A DNA stretch of 33,813 bases, taken from contig JANTQF010000373.1 of the NCBI GenBank assembly GCA_032988165.1, positions 1 through 33,813 on the forward strand, given 5' to 3'. Shown here in pieces: positions 11,296-19,332 of this stretch; the stretch's first letter is position 1; the number at the start of each line of letters is the position of its first letter. The notes under the pieces are model-generated. The model saw only the letters and a program-made list of their open reading frames with translations. It ran no database searches and was not told the origin of the DNA. A program made the translations under genes and the position numbers. Origin of the DNA: Emmonsiellopsis sp. PD_33. Lineage: Eukaryota > Ascomycota > Eurotiomycetes > Onygenales > Ajellomycetaceae.

Positions 11296-11382
11296 TCCGC
11301 TGGGTCGGAGTCGAACCGACGACACCTGGATAGCGATAAGATATTACAGTCCAGTGCCATAAACCAACTAGACGACCAGCGG
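11296..11382 (-). tRNA. tRNA-Tyr (GTA anticodon) with a 12-nt intron, inverted copy
   Basis: Read on the minus strand, its 75 exon bases equal those of the copy at 10723-10813. The intron is 12 nt (TATCTTATCGCT) against 16 nt in the other copy; both introns begin TATC and end GCT. T-rich DNA follows the 3' end. The flanks are unrelated to those of the first copy. Confidence 0.95.
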
Positions 11383-12002
11383 CTGATGTTGGAATCCCTC
11401 GGCCCCAAGTGGTTTATATTCCAGCGCGTATTTGCTGACCCCAACCCGTCAACACACAGCGCCAACCTTCTCATGGATAACCACAAGAGCACGGCGATGC
11501 GGCCTAGATATGATCAGGCAGTAGAGAGCTATAGTTCACTTATCTGTAACTAGCCCCTAGAGACGCCTCCTTGTCTCTTTCTTTGCCCATCTCCCTTCTT
11601 TGCCCGGAGTTACATTTACCGCTCCGATAACAGCCCGACCTAAACGACGTCAGAGTAGCATCATAGCGATGTTCAGGCGGACGGGAGATGAATGGAATAA
11701 TACTAGCTGTGCCGTATTTATGTATGGTTTCCCAGAGGCGAGTGACAAATAGTTGGGTAATACTAGCTGTGCCGTATTCACGTATGGTTTCCCGGAGGCC
11801 AGGTAGTGACAAATAGTTGGGTAGGCTTCTTGTTGTGAATCCGTGGCTTTCGTGGAATATATATGTATCCGAATAGACAGGTGTTTACGCGCCAACTTCC
11901 TGTGTGTAGAAGCCATCATAAAACCCACCAGCGGAGCAGTGAAAGTCCAGCAAATATGCCAATGTGAGTAATATATCTCATGTTTCACCCCAGCTGGTCT
12001 AG
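11383..12002. other. Intergenic with a tandem duplication
   Basis: No gene is seen. It contains the 60/64-bp tandem repeat listed separately. A GTGAGT at 11964-11969, with CTAG just before 12003, looks like a possible donor and acceptor, but I could not join them to a coding exon. Confidence 0.4.
11698..11821 (+). repeat. Two-unit tandem direct repeat, 60 and 64 bp
   Basis: Unit 1 (11698-11757) and unit 2 (11758-11821) abut. Both begin TAATACTAGCTGTGCCGTAT and end GTGACAAATAGTTGGG. They differ by a 4-bp indel in the middle and a few substitutions that are mainly transitions (unit 1 has T or A where unit 2 has C or G). Confidence 0.9.
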
Positions 12003-12170
12003 ATGACTACCCCTTCCCATAATACTCCCCAAGGACAGCCAAAACACATCCCCAATACCCGCCCAAAATGAAGCCGCAAACATAACCACTACTTCCGGCC
12101 TCCCACCACCACCCCAAAAACCACAAAGAAAAGCCCCAACTAACCCACATACTAAAAAAAAGGAAACTAG

Positions 12171-12744
12171 AAGGAAGCTGCCAATGCGGCGGCGTCGAAT
12201 TCACCCTCCAATCCCACACCCCAATCCCCTACGCGCTATGCGCCTGCAGCATCTGCCGCAAAGTCGGCGGATACATGGGCTCCGTCAATCTGGGCGGCAT
12301 CGCCGAGTCGCTGAATATAACCAAGGGGAAGGAGTTGATTAAGTACGTAGTTATCAAATCGAAACCAACCCTTATATGCTCCGACGGCTACAACTTACAG
12401 CTTACGGCCATGCTAATTTATTCATCAAAACCAGGAAATACAACGCCATCAAAAACCGCGGCCAACCAGGCAAAGAAGAATCCCGCTGCTCCTCGGAGCG
12501 AAACTTCTGCTCAAACTGCAGCGCCATGCTCTGGCTGTGGGATCGGCAGTGGCCCGAGCTGATCCACCCGTTCGCGTCAGCGATTGATACCGAGCTGCCT
12601 GTGCCTGAGGAGATGGTGTGTGTGCTTGCGGACTCGAAGGTGGCGTGGGCGAGGTGGCCTGAGGGGAAGAAGGTGGTGTATGAAGGGTATCCGGAGGAGA
12701 GTTTGGAGGGGTATCATAAGAAGAATGGGGGTTGGGTGGAGTGA
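12171..12744 (+). CDS. GFA/CENP-V domain zinc-binding protein (DUF636 family), 5' exon uncertain
   Basis: Member of the glutathione-dependent formaldehyde-activating enzyme (GFA) fold family; fungal members are mostly uncharacterised, so no substrate is claimed. Exons 12171-12342 and 12435-12744 are joined by a 92-nt intron (GTACGT donor, GCTAAT branch site, CCAG acceptor). Zinc-ligand motifs are in order: CQC near the start, CACSIC, then FCSNC. The C-terminal half contains SAMLWLWD, HPFASAIDTELPVPEE and a WPEGKKVVYEGYPEESLEGYHKK tail typical of this subfamily. No in-frame ATG precedes the first motif before a stop. A good branch site (CTAAC) and TAG acceptor end at 12170, so an upstream exon is expected. 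The best candidate is ATG 12003 to 12060 (MTTPSHNTP...), which joins in frame (179 residues in total) only by a non-canonical GC donor at 12061. The gene may be intact with a GC-AG intron, or broken at its 5' end. Confidence 0.8.
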
Positions 12745-12934
12745 GGGGGTTAGGGTTGGGGTGTGTGGTTTGTTACGTGGGGACGGGGTTCTACGTGTTG
12801 GGGATGGATGGACGTTGGTTGGAATGTATCTGATATTTCATTTGTCTATCTAATTGACATTTGTATGCCCGGGAAATATGGTGATAAGGGTGCCCAGCAG
12901 CCCGAAACGCGATGGAAGAACAGTCGAGTTACTA
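12745..12934. other. Convergent gap: 3' end of the GFA gene and probable last exon of the snoRNA host gene
   Basis: No open frame is recognised. A minus-strand acceptor (TGCAG, with TGCTAAC upstream) ends at 12935, so the bases just left of it should be the terminal exon of the leftward non-coding transcript. Confidence 0.4.
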
Positions 12935-13009
12935 CTGCATCTTTGTCATGTTAGCAACGGACATTGTTTGCAAACAGGATGTGACAAAAAACAAGTTCGA
13001 TAGGGCAAT

Positions 13010-13094
13010 GGGTATCAGTTCTCCAAGATGATGTTGATCTTCAAAGTTTGACCTCGGTAAGAACACAGCGAAATTAAGAGTTCATCAGGTAATA
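13010..13094 (-). ncRNA. Box C/D snoRNA in the last host intron; candidate 5.8S guide
   Basis: Box C TGATGA lies at 13087-13082 and box D CTGA at 13018-13015. An internal TGAAGAT could be box C'. Upstream of a CCGA that could be a degenerate box D', the RNA reads ATTTCGCTGTGTTCTT (complement of 13059-13074). This pairs with the conserved 5.8S segment AAGAACGCAGCGAAAT over 16 nt with a single G-U pair. Box D lies 80 nt from the 3' splice site, a normal distance for an intronic snoRNA. The guide assignment is inference from remembered rRNA. Confidence 0.7.
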
Positions 13095-13364
13095 TGGCGA
13101 AGGGCAAAAAGGAGAAGAGAGAGGAAAGAGGTTAACATACCGAGATGTCATAAAAAGCTTACACTACGGGTATCTAGTTGGGTTTCCTAGATCCACGCGC
13201 AGGTGAATTAGCCATGGCCCAACACGAAAAGATGCTGAAATCTTCAAATATTTTTCAAAAAGCAAATGGCATGTCGTCTAAAGTCAGGCTTGAGCCCATT
13301 GGTTAGCTTGGGTTTCCAACAGATAAAGCAAAAAGGGGCAAGACTCAATAACATACCTCATTAA

Positions 13365-13450
13365 ATCAGAATTTTCAGTGTAAGGTACGTTCATTCCCAA
13401 GACACAATGGTGTCCGGATCAAACAGTGTGAATAAATGTTCATCATGTAA
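13365..13450 (-). ncRNA. Box C/D snoRNA candidate, target unknown
   Basis: Box C ATGATGA lies at 13446-13440. Two possible box D CTGA copies lie at 13378-13375 and 13369-13366. I recognised no rRNA complement. It starts about 75 nt after the GTAAAT donor at 13520. It lies only 9-18 nt from the putative acceptor at 13357, which suggests that the true acceptor is the one at 13187. Confidence 0.55.
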
Positions 13451-13594
13451 TAGAACGACAGCCTTGGGGAGGAACAACTTGGACAAAGCCAAGAAACCAG
13501 CGGAGAAAAGTAGAATTTACCTGCAAGGTATTTTGTTAGTTTTATATGCCTCGACAAGATAGCAATGATATCCGAACGCGCAAAGGCGGTATAT

Positions 13595-13730
13595 GGCAAT
13601 CAGCTGACGAATTCTCAACAAGCAATCCAACACCCCAACACCCGCAGAGTTTGTACGCTCTGCTTGTAATGGACGAGGGGGCGATGGACGCAGTTCTGTC
13701 CGCCCGTTCGTTCAAGTATTCTTCATAAGA
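13595..13730 (-). ncRNA. Structured segment in the third host interval, class unresolved
   Basis: The interval 13796-13521 lacks a good TGATGA. It has two hairpins: one pairs GGAC/GTCC, extended by GGGCG/CGCCC with a bulge, at about 13677-13697; the other pairs GCAGAG/CTCTGC around CGTACAAA (13644-13663). A weak C-like ATGAAGA (about 13724) and a CTGA at 13603-13600 are also present. It could be an H/ACA snoRNA or an aberrant C/D RNA; I could not fit clear H and ACA boxes. Confidence 0.3.
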
Positions 13731-13881
13731 ATGGAAAAGTGTGGTAGAAAAAAGGACGAGTGGATATCTCGGCAGAAAAAGCAGACAATCGCATACCTAA
13801 AAGTTCGAGCAACGATGTTAGCAACATTGTTCGGACTCTGTAATAAAACCAGGAGCTTCAAAATGATACGATTGAAGAAGG

Positions 13882-13977
13882 GTAGTCAGACAAGGCTGAA
13901 ACTTTAAAAGTATGACAGGTTCCACATGGAAATTAAGTTTGAGGAATGCCTTTGCATGTCGTAGGGTCATCATAGAA
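13882..13977 (-). ncRNA. Box C/D snoRNA, predicted 18S guide of snR41 type
   Basis: Box C ATGATGA lies at 13973-13967 and box D CTGA at 13889-13886. Immediately upstream of box D is an antisense element; on the plus strand it reads CAAGGCTGAAACTT (13891-13904), a 14-nt perfect copy of the universally conserved 18S segment CAAGGCTGAAACTTAAAGG. By the box D plus five rule the methylated base is the first G of CAAGG, which I match to yeast SSU G1126, guided by snR41 (from memory). I see no second antisense element for the other snR41 site. Confidence 0.85.
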
Positions 13978-14159
13978 GGGAATGCGTATAAGAGAAGGCA
14001 GGGAAATAGCTTGCGATGGTTTCAAACGTACCTTTTACAAAATATTTGTTGGAGCGGGGTGGTTGATATTGGAGTTAAAAGTCGAGTAAATTCCTATAAA
14101 AAGTGACATGTTAGTCAATCAATGGCATTTCCCAGTATAGAAAGCGAATGGGTTGCCAA

Positions 14160-14252
14160 TAGCATATCAGAAAGATCTTAAAGATCTGGAGGTCCTTCAC
14201 GATGAATAGGATTTGGATTGTTCATATGTTTTAAAGCAATCATCACAGCAAA
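14160..14252 (-). ncRNA. Box C/D snoRNA in the first host intron, target unknown
   Basis: Box C GTGATGA lies at 14246-14240 and box D CTGA at 14170-14167, 77 nt apart in the 188-nt intron 14281-14094. Short GC flanks could pair as a terminal stem. Box D lies 73 nt from the 3' splice site. The sequence before box D (CAGATCTTTAAGATCTTT) is partly self-complementary; I did not recognise its target. Confidence 0.72.
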
Positions 14253-14505
14253 GAGGGCGAACGAGAGGCAGGGAAGCTTACCTAGAGCATGATTGAAACA
14301 GACGATAGTCGCCGTGTCGAGCAACAGCTATGACGGCTTCTATGGCATTGTGAACAAACCCCAAAGAGACGAAGCTCTGAGGAAGCTTTGAATGTTGTTT
14401 TGGCGTTGTGGTGAATTGGATGATTTGTGTGGAAGAGAAGAAGTTTTGTGGAAAAATTTCGAAATTTATGGGAGCGCGCTTGGCACGGGAGACGCGGCAA
14501 ACCAT

Positions 14506-15208
14506 TTGTGCATATTTGTTTCTTGCTGTGAGAAGCTGCTAGAAGACAGTTGGAAATAACAGAGATATCAACTTGTCGAATTCATCTCTTTGTTGTATGT
14601 CTATTATTATTTAAGAGATACCACAATGTTATTGTTGCATGTATTCAGCTTTGCTCAACTGCTCAGCTGTTTCAGACCATGCGCGAATGGTCCTGGCTCA
14701 TATCTCATCTCAGCTTGACTAACTTAAGCGTTTCACCACCACGGCATCGTCCCAGTTTCACATCCTAGCCATCCCTGCGGTGGTATGTAAGATTTAGGAT
14801 TTAGGGGGAGAGCGGGGGAAAACGGAAACATGCAGCTCGTCCCGCGAACAAGAAAGACTTGAGAGCGTGTGAGCTACTATTAATCTCGAAGGGAAGAGAG
14901 AAAAGAATTGTAAGTCGACGCGTTTGGTTCTAATAAAGGCATGGTTTTGTCATGGTCTCAAACAACTAAAGGTATCAGGCAATTACAGTAAAATAGTACA
15001 ATAGGTGGTATATATCTCCCCCTCTCTCCTACAATTCAGCGTATCCAGTCCGTCAACTCCTTGCGGTCGTTGGAAACCGGAACGCTGGAATCGCTGGAAA
15101 GGCATGAAGTAAATGACAAAAGAAAAATGAACAAAACACCAGACACCATCTCCAGCACACTTGAGAGGTCCTAGTCAGCTCGACCTAATCCAACACGGCT
15201 TAACCCAT
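14506..15208. other. Promoter side of the snoRNA host gene and 3' flank of the GPI-protein gene
   Basis: No gene is recognised. On the minus strand the motif CCTAAATCCTAAAT (complement of about 14790-14804) resembles the telomere-repeat-like boxes found before ribosome-production genes in fungi, but it lies roughly 300 bp upstream of exon 1. A plus-strand open frame at 14550-14768 has no recognisable content. Confidence 0.35.
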
Positions 15209-15795
15209 TTACAGGGCAATAGCCAATCCAAGCACACCAGCGGCACCAGCAATACTGGCCAGAACAGCACCGGTAGGTCTGACACCGGGGTTGCTGGTAG
15301 GCGAGGCACCGTCACCAGTAGGGAGTGCAGTAGCGAGTGCACTGGCCTGGCTTTGAAGGTAGCTCTGCGCGTCAGAAGGCAGACCGGTGAACCAGGCGGG
15401 GGGTGTGCCGTCGTTGATGTCGCTGGCGAGGGACTGGAACCCCTCCAAATTTGAGGGCGTGGGGAGGCCGGTGATCGTGGCCAGATCGCTCAGGATGGAG
15501 GGGGGAAAGTCGATAAAGCCGGTGATAGCGGCACCGATGTCGGATTTGAGACCGTCGAGACCGGTTTCGAGGCCATCGAGGGCAGTGGAGATTTTCTCGG
15601 GGATGCCTTCAGCGAGCGAGGAGCTGCGGGGAGACATGGTTAGTTCTATGCCACTGACAACTGAAGTGCGTGAGGCGTGGAAATGGAAGATGCATGGACA
15701 TACAGTGCATCACCGATGTCGCGCTTCTGGGCTGGCTCGCCGGTAGCGATGGCGGTGGCAGCGAGGGCCAGGATGGGGAGAGCCTTGATCTGCAT
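15209..15795 (-). CDS. Small secreted GPI-anchored protein, two exons
   Basis: Exons 15795-15704 and 15623-15209 encode 168 residues; the 80-nt intron has GTATGT and CGCAG. Residues 1 to about 19 (MQIKALPILALAATAIATG) are a signal peptide. K24-R25 before DIGDAL is a likely Kex2-type processing site. The middle is Ser/Leu/Gly/Asp rich with a repeated amphipathic pattern (ALDGLETGLDGLKSDIG) and no cysteine. The C-terminus is a small-residue spacer (TSNPGVRPTG) followed by a hydrophobic tail ending GVLGLAIAL, the form of a GPI-attachment signal. Its place is therefore predicted to be plasma membrane or cell wall. No enzymatic domain is visible and the function is unknown; similar small GPI proteins are common in Eurotiomycetes. 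Confidence 0.85.
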
Positions 15796-17599
15796 GATTG
15801 CGGTGTTTGGAGGTATGTAATGAATGGAAGGACTTGAGAGAGCGAGAGAACGCGGGTTGAGGTATTTGTATATGAAATCGGATTGTTAGAGATTAACAGA
15901 AAAGAGTGGGAAGCCCCGTATATATACCCGTCTCTCCCGTCGGCCAGCCATGAGGAACGGCCGCGAAAATCGCTGCTCAGGGGCTGTACGAATATCCATC
16001 AGAAATAGGGATCCACCGTCCCAAGCCTCAAAGAGTCAAAGAGCACCCCTGGAACCCACAGGCTGTGGCTTATTAGACTGCGCCTTCAGCCATCATCCCT
16101 GGCATCGGCATGTTCGCACCCAATGGCGACATCGGGCACGGGGCGGCTGAAAGATGATTTGGTGTCCTGGTCTTCCTCGTATCTGCAGGGTGGCTTTACT
16201 ACTACTATTATTATTCCTGCCGAATAATGCCCTATGTCACTCTGGGGAACGTTGTTTGATATCTTCCAATCTCCAATGTAGTTAGTTTCCTGGGAGCAAG
16301 AGATACTTTTCTCTATCTCCCTTGACCAATAAAGCTACATAACTATGTCATCAGGAGGCTGACGGTGACACAGCATGGGCGGGGTTGTTGACGGCGTTGA
16401 TTGATGATGCCAGCCTTTGGGGCTGAACTGTCCACCTCACCGTGCATTCTCAGCAACAATAACTAAGCAATCAGTTGGATGCATAATGCATGTCTATTGC
16501 TCAGCTTTGGTTAAAAATTCAGCCCTACTCTGGGTATTTGCTGGCCAGTTTCACCCCCAAAAAACCCACCTGCGAGTTATTAGTAACTTTAGCTGGGATA
16601 AAAATAAAAAGGCAAAGTTGAACAAAAAAGCTTGACCGCGTCACCTAGTTCATAAAAAAAAAACCTAACGTCCCAAGCTTTGATCAGGGTGCAATAATGT
16701 GGCTTTTCCTCCACCAGACCCGAAAATACTGCGGAGGGCAGATTTGAACAATCCAATAGGCGCTGGAGGATAGAATAAGAACAATTTACCCACGGATAGA
16801 CCGGCTATTTATTTGGAGAAGTCCTGGGTCCATGTGTTTTGGAATTGGGATTAATAATATATGGATCTCACGTCGGTTTCTGCCTTTATGGAATTTGTGG
16901 AATTTGCAGTGGTGAGCTGCATACTATTTGACTACGGTACAGTTATGTCCTCCGACAGACCTATTAACTATGCTGGCCTGCTTACAGCATAGTCCTCTGA
17001 CAATTAAACCACATATGGACTCTAGCTCAAACATAGCTACTGGCCAGGTTGGTTTTACCCCCAAGGTGTCTATCTGCCATACTCACCGAGGAATAAAACT
17101 GCTGGCAATCGCCTACAGACACGCTTTGCTTCTGAAGAAACACGAGGACAAGGAAGATCATGATGTCGAAGCATTCATGCTGGCCCTATCTGAGTGTGGA
17201 CCAAACTTAATTGGTTCTGATGATGGACCGAAAGGGACCTGCAAAGTGGTTTGATATGGACCTTGGGGAGTCCCATTGACAAGACCATGATGTATACTAA
17301 CATGCCATATCCTCCAACTGGGCCAATTGATGATTTCAGGTTGACATATTCATTCAGATCCCCAGGTATTACTTTGTTTCCCTTTGGAACGCCAAAGCAA
17401 GACGGGCAGATGCGAAACTCTGGGATATCAAACGTCATACCCAGACAAGTATCGCCGTCTGCCCGGTTTCCCAGAGATGACGAAATAACCAAAGGGAACA
17501 TACCTATTTAATCCGTATTCCTCTTGTCTATCGGGATAGAAAAGAAAAGGAATTTCAATTTCTATTGCAACGCTTGAATTCTCTCCCATTCCATCCACC
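15796..17599. other. Intergenic between the GPI-protein gene and the aldo-keto reductase
   Basis: About 1.8 kb with no gene I can support. The first 120 bp upstream of 15795 should be the GPI-gene promoter. A short (AYT)n run lies at about 16199-16215. At 16947-17002 an 11-bp direct repeat flanks an 8-bp perfect hairpin (separate entry). Open frames at 16417-16635, 16928-17254 and on the opposite strand at 17175-17625 have no recognisable content. Confidence 0.45.
16947..17002 (+). repeat. Hairpin flanked by an 11-bp direct repeat
   Basis: CTATGCTG (16968-16975) and CAGCATAG (16985-16992) are perfect reverse complements around a 9-base loop. GTCCTCCGACA at 16947-16957 recurs as GTCCTCTGACA at 16992-17002, one transition apart. 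The layout resembles a tiny inserted element with a target duplication, but it is too small to name. Confidence 0.6.
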
Positions 17600-18846
17600 A
17601 TGCCCACCAAATTCAAACTCAACACAGGCGCCTACATCCCCGCCATCGGTTTCGGCACCTGGCAGGATAAAGAAGCACAGGAGAACGCAGTTCTGGAAGC
17701 TCTCAAGGCTGGATACCGCCATATTGATACGGCCAGCATGTAAGAAAAAGCAACCTCCCCCCCTTTTGTTGGTGTACGCAGTTGATAAGCTAAACCTATC
17801 CCTTTGTATAGTTATGGAACCGAAGCTGCCATCGGAAGAGCCCTCAAGAAAAGCGGCGTCCCGAGAGAGGAGATCTTCATCACGTCCAAGCTCTGGAACA
17901 ATAAGCACCACCCGGACGATGTCGAGGCAGCTATCGACCAGTCGTTGAAGAACTTGGGCATCGACTACCTGGATCTCTATCTGATGCATTGGCCAGTGGC
18001 GTTTGCAAGGGGCGATGAACAAATGCCCAAGGATGCACAAGGGAATATGAAGACGGAGAAGATTGACTATGTTGATGTATGTGCTATTTATCTTATTCTC
18101 TCTCCATCGTCGCCCTTGAGATGCAAACCCAAAAGTGTACCAGGGGGTTAGTTATGTAGTAGCTAGCTGACCCAAAAACCACTCCCCAAACAAACAGACC
18201 TACAAAGCCATGGAAAAGCTCCAACAAGCCGGCAAAACCAAAGCAATCGGCATCTCCAATTTTTCCAAGTCGGAAGTGGAACGGCTGCTGGCTAGCAACG
18301 TATCAATCGTGCCCGCCGTCCACCAGATGGAACTGCACCCCTGGCTGCAGCAGAAGGGGTTTGTCGATTTCCACAAGGCCAAGGGCATCCACATCACGCA
18401 GTACTCGTCGCTGGGCAATCGGAACGAGATTTACGAGCAGAAGAAGGTTGGGTTGATGCTTGATGATCGCGTTCTGAAGGATATGGCGGAGCGGAATGGG
18501 AAGACGAGCGCGCAGGTTGCTCTTGGTACGTCTTATATACATCCCTAACTTATCTGCCACTTTTATTATTTATTCCATTCCACACCGTATCCATTAAAAG
18601 AGGAATAAATATACATGAACTTTTACTAACCAAAACCATAAAACAGCCTGGGGAATCGCGCATGGCCACTCCGCCCTCGTCAAGTCCAAGACGCCCGAAC
18701 GCATCCGGCAGAATCTGCAGGGAGATTTCCGTCTGGATCCTGAAGATGTCAAGACGATCGACGCGATTGATAGGAAGCTGCGGTTTAATGATTCGAGCGC
18801 GGACTTTGGGTATGATTTCTTCACGGATTTGGATGGCAAGGTGTAA
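17600..18846 (+). CDS. Aldo-keto reductase (Gcy1/xylose-reductase type), four exons
   Basis: NADPH-dependent cytosolic reductase of aldehydes and sugars; the substrate cannot be read from sequence. Exons 17600-17739, 17812-18076, 18198-18525 and 18647-18846 encode 310 residues, normal for the family. Introns are 72, 121 and 121 nt, the last with a CTAAC branch site before AACAG. The start ATG at 17600 follows CCACC. The sequence shows GFGTWQ near residue 20, the tetrad Asp43 and Tyr48 (YRHIDTASIYGTE), Lys in FITSKLWN and His in YLDLYLMHWP. Further on are GISNFS, VHQMELHPWL, ALAWGIAHGHS and KSKTPERIRQNL, the last of these binding the coenzyme 2'-phosphate in this family. It stands alone between a gene-free gap and npr3. 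Confidence 0.93.
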
Positions 18847-19332
18847 AAGGGGGCAATTGTACTTTGCATGCAACTGTGTGCGGTGTGATGGGCGGGCTGG
18901 TATGATATAATGATATGTATGAGATATGAGGGTCAGTTTATGTGTATTGTATTGCTGCTGTGGATAATGATTCGGGCTGTTGGCTTCAATCTATGGATGT
19001 AAGTTCTTGCGGCGGAGGCTTGCGAAGTCGATAAATGTTAAATAGTGACAACTTTTGAGGGAAAAATCGAGAAAAGTAAACATTGAAGAATAGTACCTCC
19101 ATAACCAATTTCTCAATTTAACACTCAGTTACTCTCTTGGTCAAAGAAATCAATTAACCCGATGGTGTTCTGCCCATCCAATGTATGCAACTAAATATTG
19201 GCATCTTATCTTATCAATCTCCGATCAGCGGCCAACCACCCCAGGAACAAACAGAGCTCCCAACCACCCGAACAACTTCTTGTAGCATATCTCTCCCACT
19301 TCCATTCTTCTCGCCAGGCCATGTAGCCACAG
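18847..19332. other. Gap between the aldo-keto reductase and npr3
   Basis: Holds the reductase 3' flank and the npr3 promoter. No gene or clear regulatory motif is seen. Confidence 0.5.

Larger units (their letters stand above)
12935..14505 (-). ncRNA. Multi-intron non-coding host gene for box C/D snoRNAs
   Basis: Read on the minus strand, this region shows a chain of splice sites with no sustained frame. Donors: GTAAGC 14281, GTACGT 14031, GTATGC 13796, GTAAAT 13520, GTATGT 13356 and GTATGT 13140. Acceptors with branch sites: 14094 (GACTAAC...TATAG), 13797 (TGCTAAC...TTTTAG), 13521 (ACTAAC...TTGCAG), 13187 (GCTAAT...CTAG) and 12935 (TGCTAAC...TGCAG). Clear exons are 14093-14032 (62 nt) and 13186-13141 (46 nt). 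Four intervals between splice sites contain box C and box D pairs at snoRNA spacing. A frame opening at ATG 14505 would stop soon after exon 1, and its sequence is not recognisable. Fungal snoRNAs are known to be clustered in introns of such hosts. Transcript ends are not determined; exon 1 probably begins between 14505 and about 14600. Possible zero-length exons are discussed in the findings. Confidence 0.7.

Noticed and set aside
12007..12219. 70-codon Trp/Gly-rich minus-strand frame
   Set aside because: It results from the C/A-biased GT-free block read backwards and overlaps the GFA coding exon.
14278..14505. 75-codon minus-strand frame as a small protein
   Set aside because: It crosses the strong donor at 14281; joined to the next exon it stops within a few codons. 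It fits a non-coding first exon better.
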